A DNA stretch of 64,000 nt from a virus, in the IMG/VR virus record IMGVR_UViG_3300020455_000012, positions 1 to 64,000 of that record, one strand, 5' to 3'. The position numbers and the translations under genes are program-made. This document shows positions 41,198 to 47,767 of the stretch, piece by piece. The notes beneath the pieces were generated by a model that was not told the origin of the DNA, searched no databases, and worked only from the letters and a program-made list of their open reading frames with translations. How positions within the stretch are numbered: the first letter of the stretch is position 1; every line of letters starts with the position of its first letter.

Positions 41198-41320
41198 ATG
41201 TCAGAAGACATTCTTGAACAACTTAATAAACAAGAAGCACAAATCTTTGATCTTCCAGAGATGCAAGATAACAAAGATTTCGACCTTAATTCTTACTTAA
41301 ACTCTGATATTGATTACTAA
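41198..41320 (+). CDS. Small acidic protein
   Basis: A 40-residue acidic protein (MSEDILEQLNKQEAQIFDLP). The frame continues upstream through the hairpin, but the ATG after ATCATT is a better start. The stop shares a base with the next ATG. Confidence 0.55.
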   Translation: MSEDILEQLNKQEAQIFDLPEMQDNKDFDLNSYLNSDIDY

Positions 41321-41457
41321 TGAACACAACTATTCGTTACTGGTACAATGATACTCAGCAGTGCAAATATGCAAGGTTTCCTACATATCAACAAGCACTA
41401 GATTTCATTGAGTTACTATCAACAATCAACGTAAGATCAGAGGTTAAGTTATACTAA
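41320..41457 (+). CDS. Small unknown protein
   Basis: A 45-residue protein (MNTTIRYWYNDTQQCKYARF) with a strand-helix-strand pattern. Starts and ends with one-base overlaps to both neighbours. Confidence 0.5.
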   Translation: MNTTIRYWYNDTQQCKYARFPTYQQALDFIELLSTINVRSEVKLY

Positions 41458-41540
41458 TGGTTTACGTAATTGGCCTCCTATTTGTTATTTTAGTGTGTGC
41501 CTTTGTATATTACCTTAAATTATACAATCCGCACCCATAA
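41457..41540 (+). CDS. Very small membrane protein
   Basis: A 27-residue ORF (MVYVIGLLFVILVCAFVYYL) that is almost entirely one hydrophobic helix, in a TAATG overlap. Real or not is uncertain because of its length. Confidence 0.4.
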   Translation: MVYVIGLLFVILVCAFVYYLKLYNPHP

Positions 41541-41561
41541 CCCGACCAGTTCATAAAGTGT

Positions 41562-41591
41562 CCACTATTCTCCCTATAGTGGGCATTTTTT
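41562..41591 (+). terminator. Rho-independent terminator (contains repeat copy 2)
   Basis: CCACTAT, loop TCTCCCT, ATAGTGG, then GCATTTTTT. The left arm and loop are part of the 19-base repeat at 41559-41577, identical to 40300-40318. Confidence 0.75.
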
Positions 41592-41648
41592 GCTATTATA
41601 TAAAGGTGGGAGAGACACCACGCAACATTCACTCTAATTCTTCATCAC

Positions 41649-41996
41649 ATGCGTAAAATCGAAAGAGCCATGAACTTCGCTATCTCTAATAAGGGTAACT
41701 GGAGCTCATCTAATACTCAGGTTACTTTCAACGAGTCAACCAACTGCTCAAACGTTTTTCTACATGGTCACAACATCGCAACAGTAGACCACTCTACAAA
41801 TGCTGTAAAGGTTTCAAGTTGCGGATGGCAGACTGTCACTACTAAGTCAAGATTAAATGCTATACTTAGTGAGGTAAAATACGGTTGTTCAGTATTTCAA
41901 AAGCAGTGGAATTGGTACGTTTCATTCCGTGGTCAGACACAAGATTTCATGGATGGAATGATACTTTTAGATACACAATCACTAGAGGTGGCATAA
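41649..41996 (+). CDS. Conserved-type small phage protein
   Basis: A 115-residue protein. The strand-rich core (NVFLHGHNIATVDHSTNAVK followed by VSSCGWQTVTTKSRLNA) is a pattern I know from small proteins of many T4-like marine phages and other tailed phages, without known function. A TATTAT-type -10 lies near 41595. Confidence 0.65.
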   Translation: MRKIERAMNFAISNKGNWSSSNTQVTFNESTNCSNVFLHGHNIATVDHSTNAVKVSSCGWQTVTTKSRLNAILSEVKYGCSVFQKQWNWYVSFRGQTQDFMDGMILLDTQSLEVA

Positions 41997-42037
41997 ACAT
42001 TGCCCCTCTTTTTTCTGTCCTTTATTATTACAAACTC

Positions 42038-42190
42038 ATGCAGCCACTAACTACAACTGAATACAACGAAGTTTGCAAGAGTTATGAAAACTTTGGTAGC
42101 AAACTATTTGATGAAATGTTTATAGGTTATGATGACGATTCTGTCTCATATCTTTATAATCAAGACTACTATTTTGGGGGTGCTAAGTAA
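42038..42190 (+). CDS. Small acidic protein
   Basis: A 50-residue ORF (MQPLTTTEYNEVCKSYENFG). The frame is open upstream into the preceding gene, but ATG at 42038 is the reasonable start. The stop shares a base with the next ATG. Confidence 0.5.
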   Translation: MQPLTTTEYNEVCKSYENFGSKLFDEMFIGYDDDSVSYLYNQDYYFGGAK

Positions 42191-42333
42191 TGTTTATCGT
42201 ATTTACTTCACCTAATCAGTTCGTTAAAAGTTATAATGAAGCATGTAATATTGCAGATGCTCATTATCAATCAACTGGTGAAATCGTAGCAGTCGAGAGA
42301 TCAGAACATCACCCAATCGGAGGTACTAACTAA
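42190..42333 (+). CDS. Small unknown protein
   Basis: A 47-residue ORF (MFIVFTSPNQFVKSYNEACN). TAATG overlaps join it to both neighbours. No motif recognised. Confidence 0.5.
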   Translation: MFIVFTSPNQFVKSYNEACNIADAHYQSTGEIVAVERSEHHPIGGTN

Positions 42334-42584
42334 TGCAAATCACATCACAATCAGGAGCAGTAGTTATTGATTACTATCCTACAAAAACACGTGCTAATGT
42401 TAAACTGTATGATCATGTTCTACAGATACTAACATTAAATGGTAAGACTTTCCTTAAGAAAGTAATATCAACCGAGAACTATATCAATGATGTATATAAT
42501 CGGATACATAATTTTAAGTTCATTGATAATAACGTAGACCACTCTAATTTACATCAGTTCATCACACTTAAGGAGGTAAACTAA
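42333..42584 (+). CDS. Small protein, paralogue of 40368-40607
   Basis: An 83-residue protein. MQITSQSGAVVIDYYPTK, VLQILTLNGKTFLKKVIST and FITLKEVN match MEITSKDGNMVVDFYPVK, MLKVLSFRGDMQKKMIIT and FVTLEG of the paralogue. The pair has diverged but keeps strand positions. Function unknown. Confidence 0.65.
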   Translation: MQITSQSGAVVIDYYPTKTRANVKLYDHVLQILTLNGKTFLKKVISTENYINDVYNRIHNFKFIDNNVDHSNLHQFITLKEVN

Positions 42585-42586
42585 CA

Positions 42587-42922
42587 ATGACATTTGAAGA
42601 TTCAATGCACAAAGTAACATTATCTGGTAGTGAAATCTCCACAATTCTTTTCATATTGGAGGGATATAATTCACTTGATAGTAATGGTTATGACCCTGAA
42701 TGTAGAGAGGATGTTGATAATATCCTTGAGAGATTAGAGGAAGTTGCTGATAACTGGGAAGGACAATTTGCAGAACCAAAAGTAACAATAACTCCCCAAC
42801 AATTAGAGGGTGATATAAGTACAGTTACAGATGATGATTATGCAGATAAAGTTGATACATTAGTAGGTAATATGGTGGCTTCAGATGATAACGTATATAC
42901 CCATGATTCGGAGGGTTGTTAA
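42587..42922 (+). CDS. Unknown acidic protein
   Basis: A 111-residue protein, strongly acidic. LSGSEISTILFILEGYNSL and EDVDNILERLEEVADNWEG form a helical N-terminal half. The C-terminal half is Asp-rich and probably disordered. The next protein (42925) has a comparable helix (LSYDELHQMSRLYETLLE). Confidence 0.6.
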   Translation: MTFEDSMHKVTLSGSEISTILFILEGYNSLDSNGYDPECREDVDNILERLEEVADNWEGQFAEPKVTITPQQLEGDISTVTDDDYADKVDTLVGNMVASDDNVYTHDSEGC

Positions 42923-42924
42923 CA

Positions 42925-43089
42925 ATGAATGATCTTAATCCTATTGAAGTTAGTAACAATGTTTCACTCACACTTTCATACGATGAGTTACATCAAATGA
43001 GTAGATTGTATGAAACATTATTAGAAACCGACCATGAATTTCATCCCTTAGTTGATGACGTATTCATTAAAATCTTGGAGGCAAAATAA
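42925..43089 (+). CDS. Small acidic protein
   Basis: A 54-residue ORF (MNDLNPIEVSNNVSLTLSYD) with GGAGGG ten bases upstream. VSLTLSYDELHQMSRLYETL parallels the helix of the preceding gene (KVTLSGSEISTILFILEG), so the two may be distant duplicates. Confidence 0.5.
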   Translation: MNDLNPIEVSNNVSLTLSYDELHQMSRLYETLLETDHEFHPLVDDVFIKILEAK

Positions 43090-43091
43090 CA

Positions 43092-43223
43092 ATGAAGACA
43101 ATGACTAAGTATGAATGGAACGAGCAATTTTACAAAGAGTTAGTAATAGATTATAATTACAGATTCCCCAAGTTTATGGAAATTAGTTACCCTAATCACA
43201 AGGAGGAAAGTATTAATGAATAA
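43092..43223 (+). CDS. Small unknown protein
   Basis: A 43-residue ORF (MKTMTKYEWNEQFYKELVID), rich in aromatic residues. It overlaps the zinc-ribbon gene by eight bases. Confidence 0.45.
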   Translation: MKTMTKYEWNEQFYKELVIDYNYRFPKFMEISYPNHKEESINE

Positions 43224-43533
43224 CTCAAATTCCCTCCCAAGACGAGATGCGAACGCCGCCGATTTTAAGACTCAAACTATCAACAACTGTAATGTCACTA
43301 GGTATACACGAGGGGGCAAGAATGGGAAGCAATTAGTATGCCCAGAATGTGATAATATTATAAGGATATATCACTTTAACTTCAGCGGATTAACATGTCC
43401 TCAGTGTAAACAATCAGTAGCCAAATACGATTGGAAAGTAAGAACAATTCAAGATCAATTAGGGTCTGATAGTAATACTGAGGAGGAGCAATCTTATGTT
43501 GATTCTTTACTCACAGCAGGTACAAATACATGA
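43216..43533 (+). CDS. Zinc-ribbon protein
   Basis: A 105-residue protein with two CxxC pairs: C42/C45 in LVCPECDNIIR and C61/C64 in LTCPQCKQSV, spaced 15 residues apart as in a zinc ribbon. AGGAGG lies six bases before the ATG. The N-terminal 40 residues are polar and basic. Role unknown, perhaps DNA, RNA or transcription-related. Confidence 0.65.
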   Translation: MNNSNSLPRRDANAADFKTQTINNCNVTRYTRGGKNGKQLVCPECDNIIRIYHFNFSGLTCPQCKQSVAKYDWKVRTIQDQLGSDSNTEEEQSYVDSLLTAGTNT

Positions 43534-43694
43534 CTCAAAACTATACACGACATGGTAGAAGTCCTGTAAGTAAACAACATTTAGAGAGTCTAGATTGTCT
43601 TGATAAAGCATACAATCAAGAGGGTATATCAGAGGGGGATAAAAGATTTTATTGGGCGAAGATTCAGCAGTTAACTAACAGTCTTACAGAGTAG
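43530..43694 (+). CDS. Small unknown protein
   Basis: A 54-residue basic ORF (MTQNYTRHGRSPVSKQHLES) that overlaps the zinc-ribbon gene by four bases. It is the last small gene before a long non-coding stretch. Confidence 0.5.
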   Translation: MTQNYTRHGRSPVSKQHLESLDCLDKAYNQEGISEGDKRFYWAKIQQLTNSLTE

Positions 43695-44064
43695 TATAGC
43701 CACTAAGTATTAATGAGGTTTTCCACAGTTTCTAACACTTTCTGTGGAAAACTTTCTATTTTAATGTTATTTTGGTCTAATAAATAGCAAATTAAATATA
43801 GTTATGCTTTCTAATCGTTTTCCACAAGTTATCAACAATGGGGAGTTAATCTGTGGAAAAGGTATCAAATAGTGTGGAAATAGTGTTGATAAAGTGTCAT
43901 TCTTATAGTGATCTTAGCGAGTCGATTATAACACGAACTCGCTTAAATTACAAGACCCTCGATGTAATTTTGTGGATATAATAACAAACCAGTTCAGTAT
44001 AAACTTAAACCGATAGTTTTAGTTCGTTTGTATTAAGTTTTCCACATAAATATCATATACTTAG
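43695..44064. other. Non-coding stretch with DnaA-box-like repeats
   Basis: No gene is seen in 43695-44124. It contains at least eight copies of TTTTCCACA or TTATCAACA-like sequence in both orientations, near 43719, 43743, 43818, 43829, 43852, 43873, 43884 and 44038, plus TGTGGATAT at 43971. The first two form an 11-base perfect inverted repeat (GTTTTCCACAG / CTGTGGAAAAC, 43718-43728 and 43742-43752). This could be a replication origin, a protein-binding array, or a termination element. Confidence 0.5.
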
Positions 44065-44093
44065 TTGACAGTAACTCTCCGTTATGTTAGACT
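44065..44093 (+). promoter_or_regulatory. Sigma70-like promoter
   Basis: TTGACA, 17 bases, TAGACT. It lies 31 bases before the small ORF at 44125. Confidence 0.55.
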
Positions 44094-44124
44094 AACTCAG
44101 TAACACTTACACAAGGCTAATTCC

Positions 44125-44298
44125 ATGTCAGTTCTTTACAGTCAAGCGTCAAAGAGTAAGTATAGAATAACGTTGGAATTAGAGACACTAAGTGACTTTA
44201 ACCCCCATGATATTAGCTGGGAGAAAGTATTTGAATTACAAGACAATGAGTGCTGCAAAAGTGTTATCGAAGACATGAGTAATCCTGTCAGTTGGTAG
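44125..44298 (+). CDS. Small unknown protein
   Basis: A 57-residue ORF (MSVLYSQASKSKYRITLELE) preceded by a promoter and ending in a Cys-containing tail (DNECCKSVIEDMSNP). Function unknown. Confidence 0.5.
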   Translation: MSVLYSQASKSKYRITLELETLSDFNPHDISWEKVFELQDNECCKSVIEDMSNPVSW

Positions 44299-44354
44299 AT
44301 ACTTAAGACCGACAGTTTGCTCAGAGTTATTGTTACAAACTGTGTGGGTGCTAT

Positions 44355-44384
44355 TTGACAGTTAAGGCACGAATATGCTATAAT
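44355..44384 (+). promoter_or_regulatory. Strong sigma70-like promoter in a non-coding stretch
   Basis: TTGACA, 18 bases, TATAAT. The region 44299-44603 has no convincing gene. Downstream are a 23-codon ORF (44409-44480, MRCSLMPCRGALLKK), a locally GC-rich patch near 44425-44445, and a further TGTGGATAT at 44565. The transcript could be a small RNA or a leader of the gene at 44604. Confidence 0.6.
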
Positions 44385-44603
44385 TGTTATATGCGTATTG
44401 ACAGTATTATGCGTTGTTCGTTGATGCCGTGCCGTGGGGCGTTGCTAAAAAAAGATAGAGACCCTAACCTACAGAGGTGACAATTCGAGATGTATATATA
44501 AAAATCGCCAAAATTTTTCCGAGGTAAAACCCCCCTTCACTACCTTTTTACCTACTTGCAATTATGTGGATATTGATATATAATAAGTGAAGGACGATAA
44601 CAC

Positions 44604-44840
44604 ATGATGTACGACGAAACTACCTATCACATCTATGCACAAGATAGATGTCTTTATGCCAATCTTCCTGAAGACGAATTTGAAGAGACATGGGAGATGT
44701 TAAAGGTGATGGTAGGGTTGTTAAAGACAGACTATACTGAGAGAGACTTATCATATATTAAACTAGGGCCTAAGTGCGGCGTTGGAGGACCAGGCAGAGT
44801 TACTTTAAACAAACCAGAGTGGGAAGAGGATTCATATTAA
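44604..44840 (+). CDS. Small acidic protein
   Basis: A 78-residue protein. YHIYAQDRCLYANLPEDEF followed by EETWEMLKVMVGLLKTDY has a strand and helix plan found in small conserved proteins of marine T4-like phages. It shares its last base with the next start (TAATG). Confidence 0.65.
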   Translation: MMYDETTYHIYAQDRCLYANLPEDEFEETWEMLKVMVGLLKTDYTERDLSYIKLGPKCGVGGPGRVTLNKPEWEEDSY

Positions 44841-45460
44841 TGGAAAGAGGTGTAAATCCAATATTCCCTTTACCTCTCTTTTTAGATGAAGCACAGGATG
44901 ATGAATATACAGAGGTACAGAAAGAACTTACTTGTGCTAAGAATGAATTAAAGTTTAATGATATGGGAAGTTATATGATATTGAATGAAGATCCATTTAG
45001 TACCAATTTCTTAGTTACTCATAAGTGTAATAAAACTATTAATCTTATAAACAAAACAGTTGATAAATTTCTTAAGTCTCTATATGGTGAGTATAATACG
45101 GATGGTACTGTTAAATGGGTTATAGCAGAATCATGGATGACAAAGACGAATAAAGGTAGATGTGCAAGAGTACATTCTCATGGTCCTGCAGATATATCTG
45201 GAGTTTATTACTTAGATACAAATGGTAATGATGGTAATTTAATACTCTGTAATATGCATAATCAACTGCAGGGTAATATGTTATTGTGTCAAATAATTGA
45301 AAAAGGAGATATAAAAATGCCATTAGAAAATGGAATGATCTTCTTATGGCCTGGCCAGTTAAAACATTATACTTTAGAAAATCAAACTGATCATGAAAGA
45401 GTAAGTGTAAGTTTTAATATTAATTTAAGTAGAAAGGGATTTGATACGTTATATTCTTAG
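44840..45460 (+). CDS. 2OG-Fe(II) oxygenase (phage Oxy_5 type)
   Basis: A 206-residue protein. ATG at 44840 in a TAATG overlap is preferred, and the 22 residues before it are only an open extension. RVHSHGPADISGVYYL gives H112 and H114, WPGQLKHYTLE gives H176, and R187 in HERVSVSFN is the 2OG contact. PIFPLPLFLDE is the family start. This copy lies 25 kb away from the fibre island, near the baseplate genes. Confidence 0.75.
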   Translation: MERGVNPIFPLPLFLDEAQDDEYTEVQKELTCAKNELKFNDMGSYMILNEDPFSTNFLVTHKCNKTINLINKTVDKFLKSLYGEYNTDGTVKWVIAESWMTKTNKGRCARVHSHGPADISGVYYLDTNGNDGNLILCNMHNQLQGNMLLCQIIEKGDIKMPLENGMIFLWPGQLKHYTLENQTDHERVSVSFNINLSRKGFDTLYS

Positions 45461-45489
45461 TTCGGTAATTACATCATTTCAATTAATTA

Positions 45490-45518
45490 TTGACATTATA
45501 CATATAATCAAGTATAAT
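45490..45518 (+). promoter_or_regulatory. Consensus sigma70-like promoter
   Basis: TTGACA, 17 bases, TATAAT, a perfect match at both boxes, 22 bases before the ATG at 45541. Confidence 0.75.
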
Positions 45519-45540
45519 TGAATTGTAATTACAAAACGTT

Positions 45541-46326
45541 ATGGCAAAAGGATTTACTGTTAAGACAGTCCCTCCCAAGAAGGCTAAAGAACCTGAATGG
45601 GATTATGATGCAATCAAAGCAAGAATGAAAGGTAAGAAGATTGTATTCTGTTTACCAGGTAGAGGATGTTCATTTATATTTTTAAAGAATTTTGTACAGA
45701 TGTGTTTCGACATGGTACAAAATGGTATGAGTATTCAGATCTCACAAGACTACTCATCAATGGTTAACTTCGCAAGATGTAAGTGTCTAGGTGCGAATGT
45801 ACTTCGTGGTCCTGATCAGTTACCTTGGGATGGTAAACTAGAGTATGATTACCAACTTTGGATTGACTCGGATATTGTCTTTACTTCAGAGAAGTTCTGG
45901 CAACTGTGCGATCTTGCACTACCTGCCGAAGACTCAGAGAGAGAAGAGGCTGAGATATGCGGTGGTTGGTATGCAACAGAAGACGGCATGACTACCTCAG
46001 TTGCTCACTGGTTAGAGGAAGATGATTTCCGCAAGAACGGTGGAGTCATGAATCATGAAACCGTTGAGTCAATCTCCAAGCGTAAGAAGCCTTTCACCGT
46101 AGACTACACAGGTTTCGGTTGGGTCATGATTAAGAACGGAGTCTTCGAGGATAAGAAAATGACCTATCCTTGGTTTGCTCCGAAGATGCAACAGTTTGAG
46201 TCTGGAGCAGTTCAGGACATGTGTGGAGAGGACGTATCGTTCTGTCTAGATGCGATTGATGCAGACTATAAGATCTGGTGCGATCCTCGGATACGTGTTG
46301 GTCACGAAAAAACTCGTGTTATTTAA
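45541..46326 (+). CDS. Conserved GT-A-like phage glycosyltransferase
   Basis: A 261-residue protein of a kind common near the baseplate genes of cyanomyoviruses. KKIVFCLPGRGCSFIFLKNF starts the Rossmann-like half, LWIDSDIVF carries D109-S-D111 (DxD), FTVDYTGFGWVMIKNGVF and CGEDVSFCLDA match the acceptor side of GT2-like enzymes, and RVGHEK is at the C-terminus. It has a perfect sigma70-like promoter, unlike the late genes around it. Codon use is somewhat richer in GC than its neighbours. Function unproven. Confidence 0.65.
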   Translation: MAKGFTVKTVPPKKAKEPEWDYDAIKARMKGKKIVFCLPGRGCSFIFLKNFVQMCFDMVQNGMSIQISQDYSSMVNFARCKCLGANVLRGPDQLPWDGKLEYDYQLWIDSDIVFTSEKFWQLCDLALPAEDSEREEAEICGGWYATEDGMTTSVAHWLEEDDFRKNGGVMNHETVESISKRKKPFTVDYTGFGWVMIKNGVFEDKKMTYPWFAPKMQQFESGAVQDMCGEDVSFCLDAIDADYKIWCDPRIRVGHEKTRVI

Positions 46327-46361
46327 CCGTCGTGTCTCGTTTAACTATGGAGGATAACTAA

Positions 46362-46502
46362 ATGGCAATGCGAAGTCCACTCGGTGGCGAACTCATCGAA
46401 GCAACGCCGAAAAAATCTCGTCAGGGAAGAGGCAAGCATAGTAAGTATGCGGCAACCTCTCGTAATAAGGCTAAAAAACGCTACCGTGGTCAAGGTAGAT
46501 AA
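46362..46502 (+). CDS. Small basic conserved-type protein
   Basis: A 46-residue Lys/Arg/Gly-rich protein (MAMRSPLGGELIEATPKKSR) with GGAGG seven bases upstream. The pattern, with KYAATSRNKAKKRYRGQGR at the end, is one I recall from cyanomyoviruses. It may bind nucleic acid. Followed by a terminator. Confidence 0.7.
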   Translation: MAMRSPLGGELIEATPKKSRQGRGKHSKYAATSRNKAKKRYRGQGR

Positions 46503-46510
46503 AAAAAGGG

Positions 46511-46533
46511 GGACTCTTTATGAGTCCTTTTTT
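46511..46533 (+). terminator. Rho-independent terminator
   Basis: GGACTC, loop TTTAT, GAGTCC, then six T. A-rich left flank extends the stem. Confidence 0.8.
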
Positions 46534-46551
46534 AATTACTAAAAACTTAAC

Positions 46552-47139
46552 ATGGACAATGTAGAAATAATGTTTTCCATTCCTCTTATTCACTATAAGA
46601 TTGAGAATTGGGAATATAATAAAAAAAGAATTTTAGATCTTCTTCCTCCTGAAGACGGAGATAAAGGTAAAAAGCATCCTAGTTATAATCAAGATAAATT
46701 AACAACAGATTGGGCCACATGGGAAAGTGATACTGATGTGTTACCACCTTATGCTCCTGTTTTAATTGATATTATTAAGCCATATCTTAAAAAGTTTGTA
46801 GGTGATATACCAATAAGTTTTACTGACATGTGGTATCAGAAATATTATAATGGTTCATCTCATAATACTCATAATCATGGAGCACTTGGATGGTCTTCTG
46901 TGGTTTATGTCGAGTTTGATCCAGAAGTACATTTAGCAACTCGTCTTCTTTCTCCCTTTGGTAATCATATTGATGGCACTGTAATGGAATATTTTCCCAA
47001 AATAGAAGAAGGAGATATGATTATTTTTCCATCTTCTATTTTCCATGAATCAGGTGTCCAGAGAACAGATAAAAGACGTACTATTATTTCTTATAATATG
47101 GAAGGTCTAGAAAGAAAATCCCGATTTATACTAAAATAA
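46552..47139 (+). CDS. 2OG-Fe(II) oxygenase (phage Oxy_5 type)
   Basis: A 195-residue protein. SHNTHNHGALGWSSVVYV gives H107 and H109, IFPSSIFHESG gives H165, and R176 in KRRTIISYN is the 2OG contact. Start IMFSIPLIHYKI is typical of the group. It follows a terminator and precedes the baseplate operon, so it is expressed with or near late genes. Substrate unknown. Confidence 0.78.
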   Translation: MDNVEIMFSIPLIHYKIENWEYNKKRILDLLPPEDGDKGKKHPSYNQDKLTTDWATWESDTDVLPPYAPVLIDIIKPYLKKFVGDIPISFTDMWYQKYYNGSSHNTHNHGALGWSSVVYVEFDPEVHLATRLLSPFGNHIDGTVMEYFPKIEEGDMIIFPSSIFHESGVQRTDKRRTIISYNMEGLERKSRFILK

Positions 47140-47147
47140 ATAAATAA
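47134..47147 (+). promoter_or_regulatory. Late promoter-like ATAAATAAATAA
   Basis: Two overlapping ATAAATAA units across the oxygenase stop codon, about 20 bases before the ATG at 47164. Confidence 0.4.
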
Positions 47148-47163
47148 GACTCGAAATATAGAA

Positions 47164-47331
47164 ATGCACGATTTTTTAGACAGCCTACCTAATCAACAAT
47201 ATCAGAAAATGCTTCGAGAGATAGCAAATGACTCGATTGTACCTAAAAAGGGGGATAAAAAAGTAACAAATGACCTCTATGAAAAGAAAGAAGATGATGA
47301 TTTTCATGAGTTGTTAAATTCTTTAGAATAA
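47164..47331 (+). CDS. Small protein upstream of gp25
   Basis: A 55-residue ORF (MHDFLDSLPNQQYQKMLRE) that is charged and probably helical. It lies between the late motifs and gp25. No function recognised. Confidence 0.55.
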   Translation: MHDFLDSLPNQQYQKMLREIANDSIVPKKGDKKVTNDLYEKKEDDDFHELLNSLE

Positions 47332-47336
47332 TACTG

Positions 47337-47343
47337 CTAAATA
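47337..47343 (+). promoter_or_regulatory. Late promoter-like CTAAATA
   Basis: CTAAATA, 22 bases before the GTG start of gp25. It probably drives the baseplate operon. Confidence 0.45.
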
Positions 47344-47365
47344 AAGATATATTTGCCCGTTTATA

Positions 47366-47767
47366 GTGCCTGTTCAACGCATAAGTAAATCATTTAAGGA
47401 TATTAGCATGTCCTTTCAGGTTAATCCGTTAACTGAAGACCTTATTGCGATTAAAAATCAGACTGCTATTGCTCGTTCTCTTCGTAATTTAGTGCTTACG
47501 GCACCAGGAGAACGATTTTTTAATAATAATTTGGGTTCAAGAGTTAATGAATTACTCTTTGAGAATATGGATGATATTACTGCATCCTCAATAAAGGGTG
47601 AAATTGAGAATACTATTAAAAATTATGAGCCTAGAGTTAAATTGTTATCTACAAAGGTATCTGCCAATCCTGATTCATATGAATTCGATGTTATCATCAC
47701 TTATGAAATAGTTGGAATAGATGCACAAGCACAACAGTTATCATTCGCATTACAACCAGCAAGATAA
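47366..47767 (+). CDS. 25: Baseplate wedge protein gp25
   Basis: A 133-residue member of the gp25/lysozyme-like baseplate family. It starts at GTG. AIARSLRNLVLTAPGERFFN is the core signature (ARSLRNLxxTxPGERxF), followed by LGSRVNELLFE. In T4, gp25 sits at the inner wedge next to gp6 and the sheath initiator gp48/54. It ends on the first base of the gp6 ATG, and both length and position agree with T4-like phages. Confidence 0.9.
   Translation: MPVQRISKSFKDISMSFQVNPLTEDLIAIKNQTAIARSLRNLVLTAPGERFFNNNLGSRVNELLFENMDDITASSIKGEIENTIKNYEPRVKLLSTKVSANPDSYEFDVIITYEIVGIDAQAQQLSFALQPAR

Noticed and set aside
44774-44839. Upstream extension of the oxygenase at 44840
   Set aside because: It overlaps the preceding gene by 67 bases. 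The TAATG overlap and the family start after the second Met support 44840.
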